Of a stretch of 64,000 bases of DNA, positions 1 through 11,832 are shown piece after piece. The notes below the pieces were generated by a model, which was not told the origin of the DNA, made no database searches, and was given only the letters and a program-made list of their open reading frames with translations. The translations under genes and the position numbers were made by a program. This DNA comes from Craspedostauros australis (Eukaryota; Bacillariophyta; Bacillariophyceae; Mastogloiales; Achnanthaceae), in assembly GCA_026770025.1 (NCBI GenBank), contig JAMXDE010000076.1:83451-147450 (forward strand), given 5' to 3'. Each line of letters begins with the position of its first letter. Position 1 is the first letter of the stretch.

Positions 1-2
1 CG

Positions 3-1670
3 AGAGTGCCAACGGCACCACCGACAATCCCACCACCAACGTCACAGCCATCGCCACCGTCAACAGTGCCACCGCCATCATCCACATTATCAACCACATC
101 AGCATCGCCAACCATGGCTTCATCAAAGTCGTACTCGCATTCTCCATCGCTGCTACTGTCGCTGTCGCAGCGACCAACGATAACGAAGCAACCCAGCACC
201 GTACCTTCAGGTCGGCAATCCCAAATACCAAGCACAAGGCCGACCACAGCGCCGAGCACAATGCCGAGCGGTTCACCCACGCATGCGCCGACCGAAAGCT
301 CCATCGACCAGAGTGACATGTTCTTCACCATCGTCGAGAAGCTCAGCCCGGTCCTCATGGGGGCACCGACGAACCTCGACTCATCCACCTTTGTCAACAC
401 CAGCACCATTCCGTACGAGATCATCGACTGGATGGCCAACACCGATATATTGAGCAGCCTATACGTGCTGTTGGGCAGCAGCAACGACGAAGCAGCCGAC
501 GCTAACGGCGACGACGCCTACATTCACTTCCTGCTGGAGCGCTACTGTGTCGCGAGCATGTACCGATCATGGAATGGTCCGAATTGGTTGAATCAGTTTG
601 ACGCCATGTCGAACAATGGGATCTGCGCCTGGAATGATCTGCCCTTTAATGGCATCTTCTGCAACTCGAATGCCACCGTCTTGGGCATCGTGGTTGATAT
701 TGACAGCAACGCGGATGGCCCCATCCCACCAGAGATCTCCCACCTCGAAGACTTGGAGGTGCTGGCCGTGTTCGCCGATGCTAACGCCACCGTCACCATC
801 AGCGGGACGCTCCCCCCGTGGATATTCGACATGGACGCGATGACGACCCTAATGTTTGTCGGATCTCAATTGGAGGGACCGATTCCCCCGGAGATCGGAC
901 AAATGACAAGCCTGCAAACGCTGTATCTCGACACCGGGCGGCTCATGGGCAAAATCCCGACCGAGCTGGGTCGGTTGACCAACCTCCGATCGATGGGGCT
1001 TGGCACGAACCAGCTGACGGGGCCAATCCCATCTGAGCTTGGGGCGCTCACAAATCTCACCAACCTCACCTTGTACAAAAACGGACTGACAGGCACGGTG
1101 CCCACAGAGCTTGGCCAACTCACCTCCCTCGTGTCATTCGAGATTGAGCGAACGAAGATTGTTGGGAACTTGGACGGCATCTTTTGCGATGCGGAACGGC
1201 ATCCGCACCTTGAGTCATTGTGGAGCAACTGCGCAGGTTCGACGCTGGATGGACGGCGGCTGTCGCACACGGTCTGCTCGTGCTGCCATGTGTGCTGCGA
1301 TCCGTACTCCGATGTATGCGAACGCCAGGAGGAGCCTGCGGTCGAATTCGTGAACACGAGCTACGTGGCCTGCAACATGAGCGTGTACGAATCGTCGTGC
1401 GACGTGTGTCCTTTCGTCACAGATGATGGCTGGATCATCCCCCTGGACAGCATGGACGAATGGATGCAGAGAGGCAACTGTAGCAACAGCAGCGACGTTG
1501 ACAGCAACAGCAGCAGCAACAGCGGATGCAACACGACGGATATACTAGCAAGCCAAGGCAACAGCACCACCAACAGCACCAACCTGATGCGGCTTTGTTT
1601 GGGCGCTTGCACTTGGAACACCACGACCGACATGTGCGAAGCCAGGCAGGATTTTGAATTGCTGGACTGA
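3..1670 (+). CDS. Secreted/cell-surface leucine-rich-repeat protein, 5' partial
   Basis: The frame is open at the left edge, so the N-terminus is missing. The visible part starts with about 95 residues of Pro/Ser/Thr-rich low-complexity stalk (PTAPPT, PSTVPS, TMPSGSPTHAPT). A linker follows, then an LRR cap with a WNGPNWL segment and paired Cys (ICAW, IFC). About six plant-type LRRs come next, with the pattern GxIPxEhGxLxxLxxLxLxxNxLxG (for example GPIPSELGALTNL, GTVPTELGQLTSL). The protein ends in a Cys-rich module (CSCCHVCCD) and an Asn/Ser-rich, N-glycosylation-rich tail before the stop. Stalk, LRRs and CxCCxxCC tail are what I know from extracellular diatom LRR proteins. No membrane segment or kinase is visible after the LRRs. 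Ligand and role are unknown. Confidence 0.85.
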   Translation, partial: RVPTAPPTIPPPTSQPSPPSTVPPPSSTLSTTSASPTMASSKSYSHSPSLLLSLSQRPTITKQPSTVPSGRQSQIPSTRPTTAPSTMPSGSPTHAPTESSIDQSDMFFTIVEKLSPVLMGAPTNLDSSTFVNTSTIPYEIIDWMANTDILSSLYVLLGSSNDEAADANGDDAYIHFLLERYCVASMYRSWNGPNWLNQFDAMSNNGICAWNDLPFNGIFCNSNATVLGIVVDIDSNADGPIPPEISHLEDLEVLAVFADANATVTISGTLPPWIFDMDAMTTLMFVGSQLEGPIPPEIGQMTSLQTLYLDTGRLMGKIPTELGRLTNLRSMGLGTNQLTGPIPSELGALTNLTNLTLYKNGLTGTVPTELGQLTSLVSFEIERTKIVGNLDGIFCDAERHPHLESLWSNCAGSTLDGRRLSHTVCSCCHVCCDPYSDVCERQEEPAVEFVNTSYVACNMSVYESSCDVCPFVTDDGWIIPLDSMDEWMQRGNCSNSSDVDSNSSSNSGCNTTDILASQGNSTTNSTNLMRLCLGACTWNTTTDMCEARQDFELLD

Positions 1671-2426
1671 GTATACCATCTGCCCTCCGATGTCTTCCTG
1701 CCTGCGGCGGCAAGCCACAGCAACCTCAACCTCAATCGCAACAAAGCACTCATCAACAGAAAACAAGACCGCGAGTATTCCGATGAGCTCGACTGAACCA
1801 ACGGTGGTCCTTGTCGCTGACCATGACGGCGAGGTGCGTGCCCGCCACAAGGACGAAGAAGCTTGCCAACTGCGCATACCCATGATCAACCCACAAGCCA
1901 AGGCTGCTCGAGCTCCTCGAAAGCCCAGGTTCGATCTACAAGCTGCAAAGTGCTCTCAGTCCCACCACGTCTTGGGCACGAGGTACTGCTGGCGCTTCAC
2001 TATCCTTGTTCCGCTACCATGCTAGTACGCGTGCTCGGACGCGGACGGACAGCGCTCATGTTTGGTATCCATACGGAAGCGATGCATGATCGACAATGAA
2101 CATGGGAAAGAAGAAAATGGGGGTGTGGAGATATTCCAGTTAAAGTGGTATTATATTATCGTAGAATGAATGTGTCAAAATCTTCGTTCGCTACTCCCCT
2201 GCGTTGCCCTCTTATAGTATCATGCGGATGCTTGGAGGGGCAGCCAAGATCAATATTGGGAGCGGTGCGAACGAGCGCGAGTGACTGAGTGTGGATGGAC
2301 GGTGGATCGTAGAGCACCAGAAGAAAGAGGAGGGAAAAGAAGAAGGCATTCCAATGAATGCATTCAACGTGAAGGTTGGTGCCAACGGTCGCAAGGACTC
2401 AGCTCAGCTCAGCTCAGCTTAGCCCA
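1671..2426. other. Intergenic gap between convergent genes
   Basis: I see no gene here. It holds the 3' flanks of the LRR gene and of the minus-strand gene that ends at 2427. A short AGCTC pentamer run lies at about 2398-2420, next to that gene's stop codon. Confidence 0.5.
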
Positions 2427-3140
2427 TCACTTGCGGGCCTCGCGGTAGTCAGCTCGCCCTAGCCGGAATGCGATGGATTGGCACTGCCGCGTCTCCCTGA
2501 GCGAGATGCGAGCCAGTTGGTCGGGGTCCCATTCGGCGTTGCTCCATTGCCGGTGCTGCTCCTCCAGCACCAAACCGATGCATCGATCCTTCATTTTGAG
2601 CCGGATCTTCTTCTGCGATGCCGGCAGGATGCGAGACTCCAGACCGCGGAAGCAGTCGTTGCGCAAATCCATCGGCTTTCCTGCGTTGTACATCTCAGCC
2701 AGCTCGCCGCTCTCGTTCCTGATGCTTTCCAGCTCTTGCTTGGAGTACCATGTGCTTTGGGCGTCAGCATGATCATGAGGATCCGCATCATCGTTGCTTC
2801 GATCATCCTGGATCTCGATGATGAGGTGGCTCCGTTCAGCGAAGGACACCCTTCGTTTGGAGATCTTGCGACTGTAGCTACTCGTTCTTTGCATGACCCT
2901 GTCGGAGCGCACGGAGTGGTTCAACGTGGTTGCGGACGAATGGAAGGAGCTGGATGACAGCAGGGAATAGTCGTCGCAGTCCAAAGTCACCAGCCCGCTG
3001 CTATCGTCATCGACGATCTTGTGCATGCTGCCGTTCATGATACCGTTCATGCTGCTGAGACTACCGTTCATGCTGCGGCTGCTGGCGGTGCTGTTGCTGC
3101 GTCCTCGCATCATGACTCCTACTTCAAAACTCGGTGACAT
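2427..3140 (-). CDS. Diatom-type small protein, family paralogue 1
   Basis: This is a 237-residue single-exon frame with an ATG start. The N-terminal half is Ser/Met/Asn-rich and probably disordered. The C-terminal half carries a block shared with the genes at 6202-6843 and 11833-12540: a basic stretch followed by VSF, then a WYS motif, a region ending in RGLESR, a helix with VLEEQ, and a C-terminal AFRLGRADYREA. Function is unknown. I recognise the pattern as one recurring in diatom proteins, but not as a named domain. The family relationship rests on aligning the three window copies by eye. The leader upstream of the ATG is A/C-rich. Confidence 0.8.
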   Translation of the reverse strand: MSPSFEVGVMMRGRSNSTASSRSMNGSLSSMNGIMNGSMHKIVDDDSSGLVTLDCDDYSLLSSSSFHSSATTLNHSVRSDRVMQRTSSYSRKISKRRVSFAERSHLIIEIQDDRSNDDADPHDHADAQSTWYSKQELESIRNESGELAEMYNAGKPMDLRNDCFRGLESRILPASQKKIRLKMKDRCIGLVLEEQHRQWSNAEWDPDQLARISLRETRQCQSIAFRLGRADYREARK

Positions 3141-5049
3141 TGCTGTGATTTGTTGTGTGCGTGCTGAATGTGCTGGACGGGTACTGGACGGGTGCTAGAC
3201 GGGTGCTGAATGGAGTATGTGATGGTTGGTGATGAACGTTTTGTGAGCTCAACGGATCATTGACGTGTGGACGTTGTGTCCATCGCGAGTCCATTTCCAT
3301 GATCACACACGAGCCCCTCTGCTTCTTTTGCCTCTCTGCTTTTGTTGACCCTGTGCGCACAACACAGGCGCGCCACTGCGCGGACGTGGTACTCGTGTGT
3401 GTCAGAAGAGTATCATCGGCCAGCGCCACGCTGCTGTCGACCGACTTTCCCAGTCCACAGCACTCGCGGATGCATCGACACCGCCACCATCGCGCGGGCG
3501 TCTTATCCGTTTTCACTCTCGATTTTCGTTTTTGGCGGTTTTGGTTCATGTTTTGTGGCCGGACTTTTGAGAGACACGTCTCAATTCCGTTGGGCCTTTC
3601 TTTGGTGGAACTTCAACTCGGGTTCTGCGGAACAGCGTGTCACAAACTTCCTGTTCCAGACTCAGAAGCACGCAAATGGATTTAACTATGAATCCACTGA
3701 AATAGTCGCACGAGGACTGCCCAACACACGTCGCAGCACAGTGCTGTTCGTTGTGTTGAAGTGTTTGTTGTGTGATACGCGTCCGCGAAGATCGTCACTG
3801 CAGTCGTAAACTTCGCTTTTTCGTCACGCTTAAGAAACACCAGCAGATGCACGCGCCACAAAAGAGAGAGACACGGTCCAGTCATTACAATTTGAAGCAA
3901 GCGTTCACAAAGAAGGCAACCAAGCAGGCAACAATGACCACTCCGTTCCTCGGTCGGAAGACAACTGTTCCTCATGAACGACCGCAACCACAGCGAAACC
4001 AAATAGCGAACATGATAAACGCGAATACCAGTCATTGCACTTCTATGACGACGCGGTCATGGATCTCCGCCGAATATAGTAGTCTCGATTGTTCTACCCG
4101 CACACAAACCTAACACGAACCACCGCAATACACACCAGGATTGGGCAGACCACAGGACACCAACACGAGCTACGACGAAGACCAACAGAAAAGAGTGGAG
4201 CAGAGCAGACGCCATCGTGGCCTATCATCGTACTGTGTACCACTTGTTGCGTGCCGATACTGGACGCAAGAGAGAGCAGTTGCTGACCATGGTACGATGC
4301 GGTGAACGCTCTCCGAAACATCACTGCACGCAAGTTACAACTCCCCGGGAGGTACTGAGAGTCGATTGCAATTGGAACATCATCTTTTCTGGCTTGTGGC
4401 TACTTGTTTCTCTCTCTCTCTCTGTTTCTTTATCTATCTATCTATCTCTGTCTCCGCCCCTCTACTCTCCGAGTTGCTCCACCCATGAGCAGACAGGAGG
4501 TTTCGCCTTCCGCCCTCCGCTCACTCTGCGCAACTTGGGAGAAGTCTTAGTTCTTTGGCGTCGGTCTGGGCGAATCGTTGATGTTTGCCTTGCTTCGGGT
4601 TTGCCCAAGCTTCTTGTTTGTGCATGTTCGCGCCGATTCGAAGATCTCCAAGATTTATCAGATGCCATCGCAGAAGTTGTGTCGTTCCCATTTCGTCAGG
4701 CAGCTGCGCGTCGTGGGGAGCGCAAACCAGAACCAAGAGAGTGACAGCCCCCCGTGGCCTTTTGGGCGATGGGGCATCCGGTTTGGTCGTCGACCAAGCG
4801 CACATACTCGCACACGGAATGTTGGCATGCAGATGGACACACGTCCATCACCCACTCACGCACAAGGCAGGCTGTGGACCGTTCAGTGTGGTGGTCGTAA
4901 TAATGATATAGAATATTCTAGAATAGATCGTAGTAATAGAAAAAGTACGAGTACAAGTACGAGCACCTCCAGGAGTATCATGGCCTGAAAGCAAACCGGA
5001 TGGGAGAAGGATCACCTCCCATTGCTTGTACTCGTACGAGCAGTTCGCG

Positions 5050-5089
<40 letters not shown>

Positions 5090-6201
5090 ACAGGTTGGGG
5101 ACTCTCCTCTCTGCATGCAACATTGACCGCCTCTTCGGCCGGCATGAATGAGGTGGCGGCCAAAAAGCCGCTGCGGAAGGAATGCCACTGATCTCCATCT
5201 TTCTCAATCAACGCACATGTAGTCGTGCCATCACGTGCATCATGCGACCTATTGTGTACGAGCTTTGGTGCCATGGCTCCCATTTCCAATGCGTTATCGC
5301 CGCCAGAGTCGCTCTGTCACATTCCCTTGCTCTGGTCATGCCCAGATTTCATCCTTCGGCTGCGGATGAGTCTGGACGGTATGACGAACGTCGCCAGTGC
5401 GAGCACTCGTGTAGGCCGCGCGCAGACTAACTTCGTTCCACGAACAAGGCAATTCCAACTATGCCAGAGCGCATCCAGAGATGATACGCTCTCCTGTGCT
5501 TGAAGTTGTGGCCACGCAAGCGCGAGCAACACAGACTTGTCTGCTTGCGTGGCGGCGTCATGTCCATCAGACAAAGTATTAGAATACTTCACTGTCTGTA
5601 TGTAGAATAGAATAGGTACTATGCGCGTACATTGGGGGACGAGTGTGCAATTTGCTATCGCCACACCATGTCTCTGCATCAATGCTGATGCGATCTTTGT
5701 CACGTGGTATGACTTGGATCCGCTATACTCGTGAGCTTGCTGCGTGCGGCATTGCTCGTGCGTGTGTGTCCCAGAGCTCGTCCTAGTTGTGCATTACGAG
5801 CAGTGTACGTACACATGCTTGTCTGTATGACCCGTCGGTGTCATGGAATGTAGAGCTTCACTGGTGATTACACGAAGTAGGCTATGGAACAAACCCATAG
5901 CAGATGGTAGGCTACATCGATTGGCTTTCTAGTCAATGCTGTTATTACAATATAATTTATGGAATAGATACGAGCATGCCCGGATGTGCGCGTATGTGTG
6001 CGTGGTGTGCAAGTCTGATGTGGTATGAGCTGCGGTATGGTATGGTATTGTGGAGTGCTATGCAATACTTGATGGCTTCTGAAGAAAATGGACTGGTACT
6101 TAGTATAGTTGCAGTACTGTCATCGCCGACCGAGAACCATTAATGCAATATCATAGTAGGTCGTGGCGGTGGCCGTAACTGCGCCATCCTCCGAGCCATG
6201 C
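3141..6201. other. Intergenic stretch, no gene recognised
   Basis: Open frames here are short, overlap on both strands and show no recognisable domain. The stretch contains TC/TCTA low-complexity sequence near 4410-4450 and a pure TC run at 5053-5087. The first few hundred bases are the upstream region of the minus-strand gene starting at 3140. Confidence 0.5.
5053..5087. repeat. (TC)n microsatellite
   Basis: About 17 uninterrupted TC dinucleotides in an intergenic position. Confidence 0.95.
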
Positions 6202-6843
6202 TCAAGCCGCCCTCTGTGCCTCCCGGGAATCTGACCGACCCACTTGAAAGGCAGCGTGCTGTGCACGGCGCGCGATCGGTTCGTACGCCTTGGCCAGAAC
6301 CTCCTGGTCCTGCTCAAAGGCATCCCATTGCCTTTCCTGCTCGTTGAGCACGGCATCCCAGGCGTCGTTCTTGACCAGCAGGCGCCTCTTGACGTTTGCC
6401 GGCAACCTGCACTCCAAGCCGCGGAGCGTTTCGTCCTTGCGCAGGCCGACGACCCCGAACAGCTTGACCCGCTCGACGATGTCCTTCGCGCTATTCTTGA
6501 TCTGACTCATCTCATCGGGTGTGTACCAAATTGATTCAATCATGTCCTCATCGAAGTCGTCGATGTGAGGGATTTTGCGGACGAAGGCGGTGGGACGGAA
6601 CTGAACTTGCCTCCGTCTGGATGATGGCTTTGGCCTGTCTGCTTTGGAGTTTGTCTTGATTGGGCCATCCACGGTGATCGTGGAGTGTTCGGATGATCTG
6701 CCCAGAGCCAATGAGGCTGCCGGTGGTGACGGCAAGGACAGTGCCGAGGGTTGTGCCTCGGAAACTTTGACGGAGTACAGACTTGTTGGAGTCTGAAGCC
6801 TTGCTTGCGGTGATGTGCCAGCTGTTGTCTTTGCGATTGTCAT
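6202..6843 (-). CDS. Diatom-type small protein, family paralogue 2
   Basis: This is a 213-residue intronless frame with an ATG at 6843. The N-terminal ~70 residues are Ser/Pro/Thr-rich. The conserved block then runs RRQVQF, IDDFDEDM, WYTPDEM, LRGLECR, VLNEQERQ and AFQVGRSDSREA, matching paralogues 1 and 3 in order and spacing. Role unknown. About 30 bases upstream of its ATG lies a pentanucleotide array that would be transcribed as a long ACACA-type leader if the promoter is beyond it. Confidence 0.8.
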   Translation of the reverse strand: MTIAKTTAGTSPQARLQTPTSLYSVKVSEAQPSALSLPSPPAASLALGRSSEHSTITVDGPIKTNSKADRPKPSSRRRQVQFRPTAFVRKIPHIDDFDEDMIESIWYTPDEMSQIKNSAKDIVERVKLFGVVGLRKDETLRGLECRLPANVKRRLLVKNDAWDAVLNEQERQWDAFEQDQEVLAKAYEPIARRAQHAAFQVGRSDSREAQRAA

Positions 6844-6874
6844 GTTGATGGGTGTGTTGATAATGGCTGTGTAT

Positions 6875-7040
6875 TTGTGTTGTGTTGTGTTGTGTTGTGT
6901 TGTGTTGTGTTGTGTTGTGTTGTGTTGTGTTGTGTTGTGTTGTGTTGTGTTGTGTTGTGTTGTGTTGTTTTGTGTTGTGTTGTGTTGTGTTGTGTTGTGT
7001 TGTGTTGTGTTGTGTTGTGTTGTGTTGTGTTGTGTTGTGG
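6875..7040. repeat. (TTGTG)n pentanucleotide array
   Basis: About 33 tandem TTGTG units with one interruption (a four-T variant near 6968). It lies just upstream of the minus-strand ATG at 6843, so it is either promoter or 5' leader. The plus-strand frame through it gives a Cys/Val/Leu run and is not a gene. Confidence 0.95.
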
Positions 7041-9276
7041 TGATCTTTGAATTTTATGAGATGAATTAAGTGGATGTCGCTAGTAGTGTTGTTCCCTCTG
7101 TGACGAAACTGTGGGCCTTGTTGTTTCGGCTTGGATGCGCCATGTGACTCTCAAGCTGTTTGTCTTCGCCCAGGACGATACAGCGGATGAAAAAGCGAAC
7201 AATGAAGCAGCAGCATCGGCGATGTTTGAGGGGGTTATGTGCCGACGCAACAGAAGGATTAAGTTACGCGTCCACATGATCTCCTCTGCGCGGAATTGTG
7301 TTGCTTGATTTTCGCATGCTACACCTTCCGCTGGTGCTGATCCTTAGTTGTTGAAGACGGTGCATGACTGCCGTCCTTGGTTGTGGTCAGCAATTGTCTT
7401 TTCCGCTTCTCGTCTCTTGTGGCGCGCGGAACAATCAACCCCCAGCGGTCGTGTCAATGATCTCCGTCGTTGGCCGAACGAGACATCCAACAGAGACAAA
7501 CTCGGAACGGATGAGAAATGATGTCTGGCGCTGGCAAGGGCACAGGGCAGGGGGACCACAGACGGAGCGTTTCCGTCACGAAATATCGTCGAATACAAAC
7601 CCGACTCCGCGTCCACCACACCTATAGCCACATCCGCGGCGATTGCGCACTGATCAACAGTATCAAACTGCGCGGGATCTGGAACGAGGCCTCTATGATG
7701 CTCTGTCCAGAAATGCCAATGCCATAAGCGATTGCACTCTTAGTGGTGATGCCTGAGAAGGCCGCTATCTTTCGAGTGCATGTTTTATCCTTCAACGATT
7801 CTCTCTTCCTCAACCGTTTTTTCCCGCTACGCAGCCCATTTCTTCAACCGAGCTACGATACAAAACGTCTCGAGAGTCTGCTGTTGTTTGCTTGTTTGCC
7901 ATTGTTGGTTTCTGTGGCACACAACTTGTGTTCACATCCCGGACTATTTCTGCTGCATTTTCTATCTTGTGTTCTCTCTGAATTTGTGGAAGGAATGAAG
8001 CGTCCATTCCGTCGCCAGCTCTGCGACTTGTTGGGTGTTGTGCTCAATTTTAAAGGTAACATCTATGCCATCCCGTTCCACATCTTCAATTTGTGACACA
8101 CAGTTTTGTCTCCACGACCCAGCGTTTCCACACCGCGGGTTTCGTGGTTGTTCTCTTGTGACGGATTTGTCTGCGCGTGGAACGCTCGCTTCTCTTTGCT
8201 CCTGGACAAAACGGTTTCACCGGTTGGCGAGTTCCGTCTCCCTCTTCTGCCACCAGCACTCTTCTCGAAATCATGTCTGCACTCTGACAAGATTGACGTC
8301 ACACATGCAACCGCAAATGCGGGTGGCGCATCACGCATGTCGCCAAAAAGGCGAAAGCTTGGTGCTTGCCGTAGCATTCCAACGCAGGTAGAACACGCAC
8401 TTCGCTCCTTGCCTTCACTCACCATGTTCACATCTCGCAACTCGCAAATCGTATGACGCGTGTTTGTACACAATCTACTCCGATTTTGTTCTCTGCTCTT
8501 GGCGAAACAGCCGGCGGGACTGGTGACGTCGACCAGTCCGAGGACCCACGCATGCATAGTCATCGGCACGAATAGAAATACATTAGATCTTCAGCGCAGT
8601 ACCAACAAAATAAAATATTGCACACGTAGAGTAGGTACGTCTCGAGCAGCTCACGGAGTATTCGCACTAGTGGAGTGAAGTGGAGTCGAGCCAGCATTTG
8701 GTTCATCTGGACGAAGGACGGTGCTCCCTCCTCGACATGCTTCGTGGGCTGGGCTCAGTCCTGATCTGAACGATCCAATTTGTTGCTCTGCGTTGCTTGA
8801 TTGTTGTCTTCATATATCGGGACACCCTAATCCGCTCGCACAAATTCTCGTTGAAATCACATCTCGGACATCCTATGTCAAGACCTGTGTTGTTCACTCA
8901 CGTCACACTTTATTCATGAATGACACATTCGGTCTGCATGTCTGTCGTCGATGTCTTTGGCGCCACTGGCGATCCAGACAAACGAACGTACTCGGCTCGT
9001 TTTCATCGTCGTTTTTGGCAGAACATCAACATCGACATCACCATCACCACCAAAAGAAGAGACATCAACAAGCGCGGACATCAATGCTGTGATCGATGAA
9101 TCGTCGTACATCGCCACCTGCCTCCCTCCCCTCTCTGGAGCATCACTTCACCACGAGCCACACCAAGTGTCAGCACCATCTTTTACCACCGTACGAGTAC
9201 GATTGCCAGTACCAGTACCAATACCGATACCGATACCGATACCGATACGGACACATTGCAGAAGCACGTTGAAAAG
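7041..9276. other. Intergenic stretch, no gene recognised
   Basis: Several 60-170 residue frames overlap on both strands, none with recognisable domains or conserved pattern. Near 9200-9250 a TACCGA/TACCAG hexamer run sits directly upstream of the ATG at 9277 and is probably in that gene's 5' leader. Confidence 0.5.
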
Positions 9277-10476
9277 ATGAAGTTCATCATGACCGCCGCA
9301 CAGCTGTCAGCATTGTTCACCGTGCTGCTGTCTTCGCCTGCTGCAGTGTCCGGACTGGCGGCACGACGCACGGCGCAGGAGAACAAGGCGGCGTGCTTCG
9401 GAGCATTTTCCTCGCCTTCGGGCAAGCTGACGATCAGCCCGGAGATCTACATCTCCAGCCAGAATGACAACCCCACTGCGCTGCTGCTGCAGGCCACCGC
9501 CCTCAACGGGATGTCCGTCAAGCTGAGGAAGCAGGCCAACGCCAATGCCATCTTCGTGGACGGTGCCATCTCGGCCTTGCGGACCATCTGCTCTGAGCAG
9601 GAGGAGGCGCGTGGCCAGTTCCCGGGTCCCTTGCCCGTCGTCTACTGCGCGAGCTCCGATGACACGGATGATGACGAGGACATGGAGCACCTGCTGGAGC
9701 GAGCTGCAGATGCTGGCGCCACCGGGATGGTCGTGTCCTGCGAGAACATTGCCAGCGCGGACGATCTCGCATCCAGCGATCTGTCGGCATCGTGCGAGAT
9801 GGTGCTCGGCGCCGGCCTGCAGCCCGTTCCGGAGATCATCATCGAGGAGTCCACCGCCGAGTCGTGGAGCGAGAGCGACGTCACAATCGTGGTCGAGAAG
9901 GTGGCCGACATCCTCGGGGAGGACCCGGTCTCGGTGATGCTGACGGTCAACGTTGCCCTGACAGATGCTGATGAAAGCACGGCTGGCGAGAAAGCTGCCG
10001 ATGATGAGGCTGATGCGGACGAGGAGGCCGAACCCGCTCCCGGCACCGCATTGCCGCAGATACCAAAGGCCCTCTCCAAACGCATCCCCATCGTTGGATC
10101 CATTCGGGTCAAGCCGGCCGAGAATGCCTTCGTCAACGAGCTGGCTCGCCTGAAGGATGCCGGATTCACCTCGGCCATCGTCCGCAAGGAATGCGTGCCA
10201 GGATACGGTGCCAAGGTGGATGCGAACGGCCTCCCCGTCATTCAGAATTTGGAGTACGTGGGCAGCTTCATGGCCTCTTCCATCGCGCAGCTCAAGAGCG
10301 TCCGCAGCAAGAGCTTCGGCTTCCGGGCGAAGAACGAGATGGAGAAGCAGGTCGCCACGCAATGGGCCAACCTGCAGGAGGACGTCATCGACTCCGGCGC
10401 CTTGGGTGACATGAGTGATAGCTTCACGCCAGATCTCGACGAGTCGAAAGGAGAGTACAGAGGATTCGCCAACTAA
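9277..10476 (+). CDS. Secreted or plastid-routed protein, 399 residues, unidentified
   Basis: The chosen start is the ATG at 9277, because the frame upstream of it has only non-ATG initiation codons. Residues 1-24 form a clear signal peptide (MKFIMTAAQLSALFTVLL, then SSPAAVSG). The following Leu-Ala-Ala-Arg-Arg could begin a plastid transit segment, as secondary plastids use a signal plus transit peptide, but a classical ASAFAP motif is not obvious. Two alpha/beta regions are separated by an acidic Ala/Asp/Glu linker (about residues 229-260). Segments such as LPVVYCAS, ADAGATGMVVSCEN and RIPIVGSIRVKP look like strand-helix units of a TIM-barrel protein. Indole-3-glycerol-phosphate synthase-like folds came to mind, but I cannot place catalytic residues. 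The C-terminal ~60 residues are helical. Codon use is GC-rich and looks like a well-expressed host gene. Confidence 0.75.
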   Translation: MKFIMTAAQLSALFTVLLSSPAAVSGLAARRTAQENKAACFGAFSSPSGKLTISPEIYISSQNDNPTALLLQATALNGMSVKLRKQANANAIFVDGAISALRTICSEQEEARGQFPGPLPVVYCASSDDTDDDEDMEHLLERAADAGATGMVVSCENIASADDLASSDLSASCEMVLGAGLQPVPEIIIEESTAESWSESDVTIVVEKVADILGEDPVSVMLTVNVALTDADESTAGEKAADDEADADEEAEPAPGTALPQIPKALSKRIPIVGSIRVKPAENAFVNELARLKDAGFTSAIVRKECVPGYGAKVDANGLPVIQNLEYVGSFMASSIAQLKSVRSKSFGFRAKNEMEKQVATQWANLQEDVIDSGALGDMSDSFTPDLDESKGEYRGFAN

Positions 10477-11832
10477 GCGTGCATCGAGCAGTGTCGAGTG
10501 CGTAGATGGTGGAAACTCGATCTTATCCATTTCTCGTTAGGGATATTAGTCCTCCGTGATACAATACCATGGGGCGCGATCATACGACCTAGACAACTCA
10601 TCACAATGCTCGGCTTCACGATAGTCAATGCACTACTTACAACATCATGTCCAACATGATGCCATGACCTTCTCACAGTGATTGTAAGCGTCGAGTGAAG
10701 TAGAATGGAGTGGAGTGAAATGAGACGCTCTACATACTCCGGCGGCAACATCAACCGATGCTCGTATCAGCATAGAGTATAGTACCATACTCTGCGGACT
10801 CCTCGCTCGGCACCAACACTCTCCTCGTTCGATTGCGTGCGTTGCGAGAGTGCCCCCTTCCGGCGACAACAACAACGACAACAACGACAATCTTACTCAG
10901 TCACTCACCAATTGACGTGACTAAACGAAATTGACACGACCAGGGATGCTGATCTCAAGCCCGAATCGACTCCATCGACCATTACCATTCCCGAGAATGG
11001 GACACGAATGAGTATTGCAATTGCGACCATGGCGCTATCGCGCAACAGACGCACTGAAAACTGGGATCGGTCCCAGGGTGATTTCCATGTCCTATTCCGG
11101 TCTCCTCATTGGACAACGGAGTACCGCTGAGAAATCACAGAGAGGCATCTGTACCTCAACAGGAGAAGTGTCTACCGATTGCGACATCTCAACCAGCACA
11201 ATTGGAAGTTGAATTGCAATCAAATATCAACACTGTTGACACTCGTGTCTGACTTTGTATCAGCGACTGTCTCTGGTTCGTCGCTCCTTGGGCGTGTTTG
11301 GATGGTGGAATCACGGGGACTTTGTTCCTCGCGGACGATAATATACTTAACCGAAACGGTTCGACAAACCCGGATCGCCCTCCATGTCTGACACGCGCAG
11401 CAAAAGCCTGTGCGCAACAAACAAACAACACAAACCGTGTTGGTGAGCTTGTCACGCTGATGAAACGAGACGGCGTGCTCCGCCTTTGTGGGTTCCGGCA
11501 AGTCCAATCCCCAGCGCCCAACGCCGGACGTCGCCGACGCTGACAACTGCGTGTTGAAGCGATCTGGCGAACAGGGTTGGACGGTGTCAACGAAGAAAAA
11601 AGAACGAGAGGAAAAGGAGAGTAGCGGATGCTTGGGAGGTGCTGTGGGCAAGCAGACGCGAATTTTGAGCCACACAAAGAAAAACACTCTCAGCCAGCTT
11701 TGTGCCCCGTTTCATCTCACAAATCGAACACCACACCAAACGCAAACAGCAACCAACACAAGCTAATCTCACACTCACAGCCACACTCGCACACACAACA
11801 CAACACATCACAAACAAACAAACAACTCCAAC
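10477..11832. other. Intergenic stretch, no gene recognised
   Basis: No supported gene. The last ~60 bases before the ATG at 11833 are CACA/ACAAA-rich and look like that gene's 5' leader. Confidence 0.5.

Noticed and set aside
6815-7069. Plus-strand Cys/Val/Leu-rich frame of 84 codons
   Set aside because: Translation of the TTGTG pentanucleotide array.
9307-10530. 407-codon minus-strand frame
   Set aside because: Antisense shadow of the GC-rich 399-residue gene. No signal peptide, domain or plausible start.
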